From assembly GCA_945874225.1 (NCBI GenBank), contig CAMCFT010000002.1, positions 139,118-203,117 on the forward strand: a stretch of 64,000 nt of DNA. Reading direction: 5' to 3'. Within the stretch, counting starts at the first letter, position 1; each line of letters begins with the position of its first letter. The position numbers and the translations under genes are program-made. Below are positions 18,101 through 25,744 of this stretch, piece by piece. Under the pieces are notes generated by a model, which made no database searches, was not told where the DNA came from, and worked only from the letters and a program-made list of their open reading frames with translations. Source of the stretch: Flavobacterium psychrophilum. Lineage in GTDB: Bacteria > Bacteroidota > Bacteroidia > Flavobacteriales > Flavobacteriaceae.

Positions 18101-19707
18101 TATATCCTTGGATTGCCAAAGTGAGAAATTCAACTCCTTATGTTGGACTTATTTCTCCGCCGCCGCATCACGATATTTATTCTATTGAAGATTTATCACA
18201 ATTAATTTTTGATTTAAAAAATGCCAATCGTGAAGCCAGAATTAACGTTAAATTAGTTTCAGAAGTGGGTGTTGGAACAATCGCTGCCGGTGTTGCCAAA
18301 GCAAAAGCCGATGTGATTTTGATCTCAGGATACGACGGAGGAACTGGTGCTGCACCTTTAACTTCGCTACAACATACCGGAATTCCTTGGGAACTTGGAC
18401 TAGCCGAAGCACAACAAACCTTAATCCTAAATGATTTAAGAAGCCGAGTAGTATTAGAATGTGATGGCCAGTTAAAAACAGGTCGTGATGTAGCTATCGC
18501 TGCTTTACTTGGAGCTGAAGAATTTGGTTTTGCAACTGCACCTTTAGTAGCTTCAGGATGTATTATGATGAGAGCTTGTCACTTGAACACGTGTCCGGTT
18601 GGTATTGCTACGCAAGATCCGGAATTAAGAAAAAATTTCAAAGGAACTCCAGAGCACGTCATCAACTTTATGTATTTTATTGCTGAAGAGTTGAGACAAA
18701 TTATGGCGCAACTAGGATTTAAAACACTGAAAGAAATGGTAGGACAATCTCAAAAACTGAATGTCAACAAAGCTATCAAGCACTATAAAGCAAGTGGATT
18801 AGATTTATCAACCATTCTTTTTAAACCAGAAAAAGCAAATAGCGTACCTAATCATAATACCACAACACAAGATCACGAATTAGAACACGTTTTAGATTTT
18901 GATATAATAAAAGCAGCTCTTCCTTCGATTTACAGAAAAGAAAGAACAAGAGTTACTTTTAAAATTAAAAATACAGATCGAGCTGTTGGTGCAATTTTGA
19001 GTAATGAAATTTCAAAAATTTATGGAGCCCAAGGTTTACCTGATGACACCATATTAGTCGATTTTGAAGGTTCTGCAGGACAAAGTTTTGGCGCATTCGC
19101 AACCAATGGATTGTCTTATAAGATTCACGGAAACTGTAATGACTATTTAGGAAAAGGCCTTTCCGGCGGAAAATTGATTATTAAGGTTCCTCCTACTGCA
19201 ACTTTCAAACCTGAAGAAAATATTATTATTGGTAACGTTGCTCTTTATGGTGCAATAACTGGTGAAGCTTATATAAATGGTATTGCCGGAGAACGTTTTT
19301 GCGTTAGAAACTCAGGCGCAACAGCAGTTGTCGAAGGAATTGGAGATCACGGATGTGAATATATGACAGGTGGAACTGTAGTTGTTCTTGGAAAAACCGG
19401 TAGAAATTTTGCTGCAGGTATGAGCGGTGGAATTGCTTATGTTTTTGATAATAAAAAACAATTCGACAGCAGAGTTTGCAATATGGAAATGGTCGAATTT
19501 GAAACTTTGGAAGAAGAAGACTTTACAAAATTGAAACATCTGATAAAAAACCATTCTATGTATACCAATAGTCCATTGGCAAAAAGAATCCTTGAAGACT
19601 GGGAAAATCAACAAAAGCATTTTATCAAAGTAATGCCAACAGAATACAAAAAAGCATTATTGAGAATTGCTAAAGAAAAAGAATTAGAAGAACTAATAGC
19701 ACAATAG
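15190..19707 (+). CDS. gltB: Glutamate synthase large subunit
   Basis: The 1505-residue subunit makes glutamate from 2-oxoglutarate and glutamine-derived ammonia. Domains in order are an N-terminal Ntn-type glutaminase, a central domain, an FMN-binding synthase barrel and a C-terminal beta-helix (GXGXG). The glutaminase nucleophile is probably Cys18 in HDNCGAGFICN after removal of a 17-residue propeptide. The synthase domain shows KSNSGEGGEDPKRF and SGYDGGTGAAPLTS, and 3Fe-4S ligands lie in CHLNTCPVGIATQDP. The C-terminal repeats include AGGMSGGIAY-like AAGMSGGIAYVFD. gltD follows after 2 nt, so the two subunits are co-translated. Confidence 0.97.
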   Translation: MKVKEQGLYLPEFEHDNCGAGFICNLNGIKSNDIIHKALDILINLDHRGAVSADGRTGDGAGILFDIPHNFFKKVCDFEIPEPREYSVGMVFMPKSKNQIAFCKTTFEESIKNQNLQILGWRDVPVDPSNLGQIAAEKEPTVKQVFVGKNGLDLTEQQFNAKMFAARKISEHTVINSRISESHRFYFSSFSTTTIIYKGLLRPEDISPYYIDLLDNDLVTRLALVHQRFSTNTFPSWELAQPFRYMCHNGEINTLRGNISRMRAREELMKSDVFGEDIKKLFPIILEGKSDSASMDMVVELLLMTGRSLPEAMMMVVPEAWEKHQNMSEDKKAFYEYNSCIMEPWDGPASIPFTDGNVIGALLDRNGLRPSRYTLTKGGFVIMSSEIGVLDIKPEDVVQHGRLEPGKMFLVDMNEGRIIEDDEVKNSVVTKHPYKQWLDENMLHLAQIPYTDNAIPVENIDFQTRQRLFGYTIEDLKTIINPMGSGGAEAISSMGNDTPLAVLSDQPQLLYNYFKQLFAQVTNPPLDGIREEIITDISLAIGGDYNIFDIVPKHCKKLKIHNPVISNEDLDKIRSVDHPDFKSVTISTLYEIKKGVNGLERALEKCIAATFKAVNEGCNIVILSDRGVSEKMAPIPMLLACSYIHHSLNTLKIRSKFGIIIESAEPREPHHFALLFGYGASAINPYMVNEIIRDQVDKGFISNVNAEYAIKNFNKAIAKGILKIMNKIGISTLHSYRGAQIFEILGLNKTFSSKYFPNTPSRIEGIGLMEVEKEVKKRYQKAFPNSKVASLLPLEIGGIYRWRRNGERHMFNPTTIAKLQQAVRLNSPESYKEYANMVNNQSKNLMTIRGLFEFNNLDPISIDEVEPWTEIVKRFKTGAMSYGSISLEAHENLAIAMNRIGGKSNSGEGGEDPKRFQKDLNGDSRNSAIKQVASGRFGVSINYLTNAKEIQIKMAQGAKPGEGGQLPGEKVYPWIAKVRNSTPYVGLISPPPHHDIYSIEDLSQLIFDLKNANREARINVKLVSEVGVGTIAAGVAKAKADVILISGYDGGTGAAPLTSLQHTGIPWELGLAEAQQTLILNDLRSRVVLECDGQLKTGRDVAIAALLGAEEFGFATAPLVASGCIMMRACHLNTCPVGIATQDPELRKNFKGTPEHVINFMYFIAEELRQIMAQLGFKTLKEMVGQSQKLNVNKAIKHYKASGLDLSTILFKPEKANSVPNHNTTTQDHELEHVLDFDIIKAALPSIYRKERTRVTFKIKNTDRAVGAILSNEISKIYGAQGLPDDTILVDFEGSAGQSFGAFATNGLSYKIHGNCNDYLGKGLSGGKLIIKVPPTATFKPEENIIIGNVALYGAITGEAYINGIAGERFCVRNSGATAVVEGIGDHGCEYMTGGTVVVLGKTGRNFAAGMSGGIAYVFDNKKQFDSRVCNMEMVEFETLEEEDFTKLKHLIKNHSMYTNSPLAKRILEDWENQQKHFIKVMPTEYKKALLRIAKEKELEELIAQ

Positions 19708-19709
19708 TT

Positions 19710-21164
19710 ATGGGCAAGATAGGCGGATTTAAAGAATATAATAGAGCTGACGAAAGTAATGTAGTTGTTCTGGAACGAGTTTCAAACTATAATGAATTTA
19801 CGATTCCGTTAGCGAAAGATAAAATCAAAGAACAAGGTTCAAGATGCATGGATTGTGGCATTCCTTTTTGTCACAGCGCATGTCCATTAGGAAATCTGAT
19901 TCCTGATTTTAACGATATGGTGCATCAGGAAGAATGGCAAAGTGCCTTGAGTATTTTACAATCAACAAATAACTTTCCAGAGTTTACAGGTCGTTTATGT
20001 CCTGCACCTTGCGAAAAGTCTTGTGTTTTGGGAATTATAAAAGATCCTGTAGCGATTGAAAATATTGAAAAAAGCATTGTAGAAAGAGGTTTTGCCGAAG
20101 GCTGGATAAAACCACAACCTCCAGAAGTTAGAACTGGAAAAACAATAGCAGTTATCGGTTCTGGTCCTGCAGGTTTAGCAGCTGCACAACAATTAAATCG
20201 TGCGGGTCACACAGTAACCGTTTTTGAAAGAGATAATGCCATTGGCGGATTATTGCGTTATGGAATTCCAAATTTCAAATTAGAAAAAGGAATTATTGAC
20301 AGACGTGTTGCTATTTTAGAAGCGGAAGGAATTGTTTTTAAAACCAATATAAATGTTGGCGTAAATTACAGTATCGATCAATTGAATAGTTTTGATTCTA
20401 TCGTATTATGCGGTGGAGCAACCGAAAGAAGAGGTTTACCAACAAAAGGTGCCGACAGTAAAGGTGTTGTTCAGGCGATGGATTTCTTGTCACAACAAAC
20501 TAAAGTTTTGTATGGTGAAAAAATTGAAAACCAAGTTAAAGCAACCGGTAAAAACGTAATCGTTATTGGTGGTGGAGATACTGGTTCTGACTGTGTAGGG
20601 ACTTCAAATAGACACGGAGCATTATCTGTTACCAATTTCGAAATCATGCCAAAACCACCCGTTGGAAGAAGCGAAACTACACCTTGGCCATTTTGGCCTT
20701 TGCAATTAAAAACATCTTCTTCACACGAAGAAGGCTGCGGAAGAAACTGGTTAATCAATACCAAAGAATTTCTTGCCAACGAAAAAGGAGAACTTGTAGG
20801 TTTGAAAACTGTCGAAGTAGAATGGAAACTTAAACCGGGACAAAGACCTGAGCTTATAGAAAAAGAAGGTTCAGAAAAAATTTGGCCTTGTGATTTAGCC
20901 TTATTAGCTTTAGGATTTACAGGTCCGGAAAAAACCTTGAGTGACCAATTAGGCATAAAAATTGATGCTCGCAACAATTATTTTGCTACTAATTATCAAA
21001 CTAATGTCCCTCACATTTTTACTGCTGGTGATATGAGAAGAGGACAATCACTAATCGTTTGGGCAATCTCTGAAGGTCGTGAAGCAGCAAGAGTAGTGGA
21101 TAATTATTTGATGGGTTACACCAATTTACCAACAAAAGGCAACGGCGATTTGCCAAGTTTATAA
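19710..21164 (+). CDS. gltD: Glutamate synthase small subunit
   Basis: The 484-residue FAD flavoprotein passes electrons from NAD(P)H to the large subunit. The N-terminal 4Fe-4S region has CMDCGIPFCHSACPLGN and CPAPCEKSCVLG. The first nucleotide-binding fold has IAVIGSGPAGLAAAQQL (FAD) and the second has VIVIGGGDTGSDCVGTS (NAD(P)H). The C-terminus TAGDMRRGQSLIVWAI is the usual FAD-binding end. Two nucleotides separate it from gltB, and a terminator follows at 21188. Confidence 0.97.
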   Translation: MGKIGGFKEYNRADESNVVVLERVSNYNEFTIPLAKDKIKEQGSRCMDCGIPFCHSACPLGNLIPDFNDMVHQEEWQSALSILQSTNNFPEFTGRLCPAPCEKSCVLGIIKDPVAIENIEKSIVERGFAEGWIKPQPPEVRTGKTIAVIGSGPAGLAAAQQLNRAGHTVTVFERDNAIGGLLRYGIPNFKLEKGIIDRRVAILEAEGIVFKTNINVGVNYSIDQLNSFDSIVLCGGATERRGLPTKGADSKGVVQAMDFLSQQTKVLYGEKIENQVKATGKNVIVIGGGDTGSDCVGTSNRHGALSVTNFEIMPKPPVGRSETTPWPFWPLQLKTSSSHEEGCGRNWLINTKEFLANEKGELVGLKTVEVEWKLKPGQRPELIEKEGSEKIWPCDLALLALGFTGPEKTLSDQLGIKIDARNNYFATNYQTNVPHIFTAGDMRRGQSLIVWAISEGREAARVVDNYLMGYTNLPTKGNGDLPSL

Positions 21165-21187
21165 TAAAACAACACAACTACTATTTT

Positions 21188-21221
21188 AAGCCCTTGAGAA
21201 ATAATTTTTCAAGGGCTTTTT
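21188..21221 (+). terminator. Intrinsic terminator after gltBD
   Basis: The stem AAGCCCTTGA / TCAAGGGCTT (10 bp) with an 11-nt loop is followed by a T run, 24 nt after the gltD stop. Confidence 0.85.
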
Positions 21222-21351
21222 GCATATATTAAATAAATCAGAAATAACAACAAATGTTGTTTTTTAAACATTTTGTTATATTTTGTTATTTAAAAATTTT
21301 CCTCTTGTATGAATCAATAAAGAGTAATAAATTTGTCAAAAATTCATAACA

Positions 21352-22572
21352 ATGCAATCAAAAGATTTAGTTCAATTAGCAGAACAATTTGGAAGTCCAT
21401 TATATGTTTATGATGCGGCAAAAATCCAATCCCAATATAAAAGATTAACAAATGCTTTTTCGAAAGTAGAGAAGTTGCGCATTAATTATGCAATGAAAGC
21501 CTTATCAAACGTTGCCATTCTTCAATTATTGAGAGAAATGGGATCTTGTTTGGATGCGGTGTCTATACAAGAAGTCCAATTAGGACTTTACGCTGGATAT
21601 TCTCCTGAGCAAATATTTTTTACTCCAAATGGTGTTTCTCTCGAAGAAATCGAGGAAGTATCTGCGATGGGAGTTCAAATCAATATTGACAACTTATCAA
21701 TTTTGGAACAATTTGGCACAAAATATCCAAACGTTCCCGTTTGCATTCGTATCAATCCACACGTAATGGCTGGTGGAAATACCAATATATCTGTGGGTCA
21801 TATCGATAGTAAATTTGGAATTTCAATCCATCAATTACCTCATTTGTTGCGTATTGTTGAGAATACAAAAATGCACATCGTGGGAATTCACATGCACACA
21901 GGGTCTGATATTCTAGATATTGAAGTGTTTTTATATGCTGCCGAAATTTTATTTGACGTGGCGAAAAACTTCAAAAACCTTGAATTCCTAGACTTTGGAA
22001 GTGGATTTAAAGTGCCTTATAAAAAAGACGATATTGAAACAGACATTGAAGAATTAGGAAAAAAATTATCTAAAAGATTCAACGTTTTCTGCAAAGAATA
22101 CGGAAAAGATTTAACCTTGATTTTCGAACCAGGAAAATTTTTAGTAAGTGAAGCAGGTTACTTTTTAGCAAAAGTAAATGTGGTAAAACAAACAACTTCG
22201 ACTGTATTTGCTGGAATCGACAGCGGTTTCAATCACTTGATACGTCCAATGTTTTATGGCTCACAACATCATATTGAAAATATTTCGCATCCAAAAGGAA
22301 AAGAGCGTTTCTACTCAGTGGTAGGATACATTTGTGAAACAGATACTTTTGCTAACAATCGCAGAATCTCCGAAATCAACGAAGGCGATATTTTAAGTTT
22401 TAGAAATGCAGGAGCCTATTGCTTCTCGATGGCATCGAACTACAATTCAAGATACAAACCAGCCGAAGTTTTATGGCAAAATGGCAAAGGCTACTTAATA
22501 AGAGAACGAGAATCATTTGAAGATTTACTCAAAAATCAAATTCCGTTGCCAGTAAAAACAGCGACAGTTTAA
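21352..22572 (+). CDS. lysA: Diaminopimelate decarboxylase
   Basis: The 406-residue PLP enzyme decarboxylates meso-diaminopimelate to lysine. The PLP lysine lies in INYAMKALSN. Other family blocks are the barrel motif GSCLDAVSIQEVQLGL, the His region VGIHMHTGSDI, the glycine loop LDFGSGFKVPY, the FEPGKFLVSEAGY motif and the substrate-binding CETDTFANNR and GAYCFSMASNYNSR near the C-terminus. These favour LysA over other fold-III decarboxylases. Length is typical. Monocistronic, with a terminator at 22582. Confidence 0.95.
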   Translation: MQSKDLVQLAEQFGSPLYVYDAAKIQSQYKRLTNAFSKVEKLRINYAMKALSNVAILQLLREMGSCLDAVSIQEVQLGLYAGYSPEQIFFTPNGVSLEEIEEVSAMGVQINIDNLSILEQFGTKYPNVPVCIRINPHVMAGGNTNISVGHIDSKFGISIHQLPHLLRIVENTKMHIVGIHMHTGSDILDIEVFLYAAEILFDVAKNFKNLEFLDFGSGFKVPYKKDDIETDIEELGKKLSKRFNVFCKEYGKDLTLIFEPGKFLVSEAGYFLAKVNVVKQTTSTVFAGIDSGFNHLIRPMFYGSQHHIENISHPKGKERFYSVVGYICETDTFANNRRISEINEGDILSFRNAGAYCFSMASNYNSRYKPAEVLWQNGKGYLIRERESFEDLLKNQIPLPVKTATV

Positions 22573-22581
22573 TAAATCAAG

Positions 22582-22618
22582 AATCCCATTTCAATGAAAA
22601 ATGAAATGGGATTTATTT
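22582..22618 (+). terminator. Intrinsic terminator after lysA
   Basis: A 12-bp perfect stem (AATCCCATTTCA / TGAAATGGGATT) with loop ATGAAAAA is followed by T-rich sequence, 10 nt after the lysA stop. The same hairpin, loop included, recurs at 23528-23560. Confidence 0.85.
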
Positions 22619-22773
22619 TGAATAAATTATTTCTGATTCCTATATAAAATTTTAATTCCGGATTTTATAGGCAGAAATTTAAAATCTTCAATTCTTTTTA
22701 GGAAAGTGAGATTTATCATATTTAATAAAATAAAATTTAGCTAATTTTACTTCGAAAAATAAATACTATAAAA

Positions 22774-23499
22774 ATGAAAAAAATACTAATATGGAGCGTT
22801 GCAAGTATAGCAGCGCTAATGGTCTTGGTTCAATGTAAACCTAATAACGAAAAGACTGAAACCCTAAAACCTGAAAATGTAGTTAAGGAAAATACAAATT
22901 CACATCAAGTTACTGTTAAAGAGGTTTTAGATGCTAACGCTTACACTTATCTTTTGGTCACTGAAGGTGCAAAAGAATTTTGGCTTGCTATCCCGAAAAC
23001 AGATGTAAAAGTTGGAAAAGTCTATACTTATGAAGGAGGAATGGAAATGAAAAAATTTGAGAGTAAAGATTTAAAAAGAACTTTTGACTCTGTAATTTTT
23101 GTTGAGGGAATAACAGATCCTAATCCACCGGCAGTAACTACAAAAGATACCATTTCTCAAAAAGCGGTTACTTCTACTCAAGTATCAAAAGGAATAACTT
23201 TGGCTAAAGGCGCGATAACTTTGAATAATTTATTTATAAACAAAGATAAAATGGCTGGTAAAACCGTTATTTTAACTGGAAAAGTAGTGAAATTTATGCC
23301 AGAAATTATGAATAAAAACTGGATTCACTTGCAAGACGGAACAAGCTTTAACGGACTAAATGACATTACAATTACTACTCTAGCTAAAGTAAAAGTAGAT
23401 GAAATAGTGACTCTAAAAGGAACTATTGTTTTAAATAAAGATTTAGGCTCAGGTTATAAATATAACATTCTTATAGAAGATGCTGTTCTTGTAAAATAA
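22774..23499 (+). CDS. Lipoprotein with two OB-fold-like segments
   Basis: The 241-residue protein has a lipoprotein signal (ILIWSVASIAALMVLVQC) with Cys21-22 region as acylation site. A first domain (about 45-115: VTVKEVLDANAYTYLLV... then LAIPKTDVKVGKVYTYEGG) and a second domain (about 145-240: ITLNNLFINKDKMAGKTVILTGKVVKF, then WIHLQDG, ending in a lysine-rich strand) both look like small beta-barrels. They resemble the OB-fold nucleotide/metal-binding lipoproteins of Bacteroidota. Function is unknown. It is bracketed by identical terminator hairpins. Confidence 0.6.
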   Translation: MKKILIWSVASIAALMVLVQCKPNNEKTETLKPENVVKENTNSHQVTVKEVLDANAYTYLLVTEGAKEFWLAIPKTDVKVGKVYTYEGGMEMKKFESKDLKRTFDSVIFVEGITDPNPPAVTTKDTISQKAVTSTQVSKGITLAKGAITLNNLFINKDKMAGKTVILTGKVVKFMPEIMNKNWIHLQDGTSFNGLNDITITTLAKVKVDEIVTLKGTIVLNKDLGSGYKYNILIEDAVLVK

Positions 23500-23521
23500 G
23501 CAAAACTTCAATTTTTATAAA

Positions 23522-23565
23522 ATAAGAAATCCCATTTCAATGAAAAATGAAATGGGATTTCTTAT
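23522..23565. terminator. Intrinsic terminator, copy of the lysA hairpin
   Basis: An 18-bp perfect stem (ATAAGAAATCCCATTTCA and its complement) surrounds the loop ATGAAAAA. The inner 33 nt are identical to the hairpin at 22582-22614. It lies 22 nt after the lipoprotein stop. Confidence 0.8.
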
Positions 23566-23626
23566 TGAAAATTATGAGGTCGAAAATAGTTATTCAGGTT
23601 AACCAATAATTCATTCTTGCTATTTG

Positions 23627-23684
23627 TCACGCTGGAAGCGTCTCAAATTAAGTTGCTCCTAGTTTTGAGACGCTTCCAGCGTGA
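23627..23684. repeat. Long perfect inverted repeat (REP-like)
   Basis: Two 21-nt arms (23627-23647 and 23664-23684; core GCTGGAAGCGTCTC) are exact reverse complements with a 16-nt loop. They lie in the spacer between the convergent lipoprotein and PafA genes. The element is far more G+C-rich than its surroundings and has no T tract, so it looks like a repetitive palindrome rather than an ordinary terminator. Confidence 0.8.
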
Positions 23685-23776
23685 AAAACGGAATAGGTGC
23701 TTTTTATCTGAATAAATAGTTTTAAAAAACCAACCAACTAATAATCCGATTCAAACTTGTAGAATCTCATTAGTTT

Positions 23777-25393
23777 TTACTTCTCTCCCAAAACTTCTTC
23801 CAAAACCTTGCTTTCCGTGCCGTTTGGCATTTCAATTTGTAGTTTAAGAGCTAATGTTGGCGCAATTTGAGTAATTTCTTTTTTGTCAAAACTTTCTCCG
23901 GGTTTTATTTTCCAACCATAAAAAAGCAAAGGAGCGTGCGTGTCATAAGCATAAGGTGTTCCGTGAGAAGAACCCGTTGGACCATATTGAATAAATCCGG
24001 GTTTGTCCAGCACCACCATATCACCGTTTTGGGTTGGATCATAACCTTTGGCAATAAAATTCAGGTAATAATCATTTCCTGTCGAAGCCAAAATCTCTTC
24101 TTCGGTATATACTCTTTTTACTTGTTCCTGAGTCAACAAATAATCCTTGAATGCTTGTTTTACTTTAACCAATTCTAATCCTTTAGATTTGATTAATTCC
24201 TTGTTGAAAAAAAGATTAAAATTAGAATAATTAGTTACTAAATCATCTCCAAAAGTGGCTACTGAAAAACTTTTCAGGGATTTAGTTATTTCTTTAGTGT
24301 CCAAATTCTTAACCGCATATTTATTGTCTTTTAGATGATTAGCATTTTCAGCACAAGCGTGATCAGAAGTCAAGAAAAGCAAATAATTATCCTTACCAAC
24401 GGTTTTGTCTAAATAGTCTAAAAGGTCAGCAATCGTTAAATCCAATCGCAAGTAAGTATCTTGTAATTCCATCGATCTTGGCCCTAAAATATGACCCACA
24501 TAATCAGTAGATGAAAAACTTATGGTTAGAAAATCAGTGATATTGTCATTCCCTAATTCTTCTTTTTCAATAGCTTTCTTGGCAAAATCTGCTAATATAT
24601 TATTTCCAAAAGGAACCGCTCTCAAAATTCCCGCATCATTTTTATCATACATTGCTTTGAGGTCGTATGGAAAAACAGGCTTTTCGGAATCGTATAATTT
24701 GCCTTCATACGGATTGTCGTCGGGCCAACTCTCGTTATAATCTGCCGCTGGTTTCAATAAACTCCATCCTTGATTAATGTAAGTCAAATAGTTTTTTTGA
24801 TTATTAAATTCGGTAACCCAATCCGGAAGTTTTGAACCATAAAATGTACTCGAAATAAACGCACCTGAAGCACTATACCAAAAAGCCCAATTCGCAAAAT
24901 GTCCTGCTGGCAAAATCGCGCCACGATCTTTTAAACTCATTCCGATTACTTTCCCTTTGAAATTGGTTCCTAATCGTAATTCATCAGTAATGGTAGTGCT
25001 TTGCAGGTTTTTTGGAGACATTGCTCCTTCTTTTTCCGTTCCGCCGCCAATAGTTTTTACGGAATCATCATCTGTACAATAGGTTGATTTTCCTAACTTT
25101 CTGCTAAACCAATCGTTTCCAACAATTCCGTTAATAGATGGCGTTGTTCCTGTATAAATGGAGGCGTGACCAGGACCAGTATACGTAGGCATATAATTAA
25201 AATTTGCGTTATGAAAAACAAATCCTTTGTTCATCAAACGCTTAAAACCATTTGGAGAAAAATCATCTGAAAAACGATATAAATATTCCATTTTCATTTG
25301 ATCAACCACAATTCCAACTACTAATTTTGGACGTTGTTGAGCTTGAAGACTCGTAATTACGACAAATGACAACAACAAAACTAACTTTTTCAT
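23777..25393 (-). CDS. PafA-type alkaline phosphatase
   Basis: A secreted monoesterase of the alkaline phosphatase superfamily resembling PafA of Elizabethkingia/Flavobacterium, which is active regardless of phosphate supply. The start at 25393 (MKKLVLLLSFVV, signal peptide ending LQAQQ) is preferred over the open frame to 25444 because a -7 box lies at 25413-25420. In the 538-residue product the metal region VVDQM, the nucleophile Thr72 in YTGPGHAS, IVGNDWF, the phosphate-binding pair in LKDRGAILPAGH, FSSTDYVGH and SDHACAEN match PafA. A second, unrelated-family phosphatase is encoded divergently at 25745. Confidence 0.85.
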   Translation of the reverse strand: MKKLVLLLSFVVITSLQAQQRPKLVVGIVVDQMKMEYLYRFSDDFSPNGFKRLMNKGFVFHNANFNYMPTYTGPGHASIYTGTTPSINGIVGNDWFSRKLGKSTYCTDDDSVKTIGGGTEKEGAMSPKNLQSTTITDELRLGTNFKGKVIGMSLKDRGAILPAGHFANWAFWYSASGAFISSTFYGSKLPDWVTEFNNQKNYLTYINQGWSLLKPAADYNESWPDDNPYEGKLYDSEKPVFPYDLKAMYDKNDAGILRAVPFGNNILADFAKKAIEKEELGNDNITDFLTISFSSTDYVGHILGPRSMELQDTYLRLDLTIADLLDYLDKTVGKDNYLLFLTSDHACAENANHLKDNKYAVKNLDTKEITKSLKSFSVATFGDDLVTNYSNFNLFFNKELIKSKGLELVKVKQAFKDYLLTQEQVKRVYTEEEILASTGNDYYLNFIAKGYDPTQNGDMVVLDKPGFIQYGPTGSSHGTPYAYDTHAPLLFYGWKIKPGESFDKKEITQIAPTLALKLQIEMPNGTESKVLEEVLGEK

Positions 25394-25412
25394 ACTACTC
25401 GTTTTAAAGAAA

Positions 25413-25420
25413 CAAAAATA
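25413..25420 (-). promoter_or_regulatory. Candidate -7 box for the PafA-type gene
   Basis: The minus strand reads TATTTTTG, 19 nt upstream of the ATG at 25393. It lies inside the longer open frame, which argues for the shorter start. Confidence 0.45.
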
Positions 25421-25543
25421 CATATTAGATATTGAATAAATCAATTAGAAGAGCAATTATTGACTATAACTTAATCTTACCACAAACTTACAAATGCTTC
25501 GTGCCACAACGTTTTTATGCTTTTTTCAAATTTTAATAAATAA

Positions 25544-25665
25544 TGCGAATCAAGGGTTGAAATTAATTTGAGATATTTCGATGCTTTAAGACCTATGAGG
25601 TTTTTAAAAACCTCATAGGTCTGTTCTAAAAATCAATAGGTTATAAACTCAACCCTTGATTGGCA
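25544..25665. repeat. MITE-like nested palindrome
   Basis: Outer arms 25544-25560 and 25649-25665 are 17-nt inverted repeats with one mismatch (core AATCAAGGGTTGA). Inside lies a 34-nt perfect palindrome without a loop (25589-25622, AGACCTATGAGGTTTTT and its complement). The whole element of about 122 nt sits between two divergent phosphatase genes and contains no gene. The structure suggests a small non-autonomous mobile element. Confidence 0.65.
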
Positions 25666-25705
25666 TAAATAGTTAAAGTTAACATTCCACCTACATAAGT
25701 TTTCA

Positions 25706-25713
25706 TACATTTG
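25706..25713 (+). promoter_or_regulatory. Candidate -7 box for the PhoA-family gene
   Basis: TACATTTG fits TAnnTTTG, 31 nt upstream of the ATG at 25745. Confidence 0.45.
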
Positions 25714-25744
25714 GGAAAAATATCAATACTATAAAACACAAAGA

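Noticed and set aside
20471..20977. 168-codon antisense frame in gltD
   Set aside because: It is a shadow of the strongly conserved gltD frame, without start context or recognisable domain.
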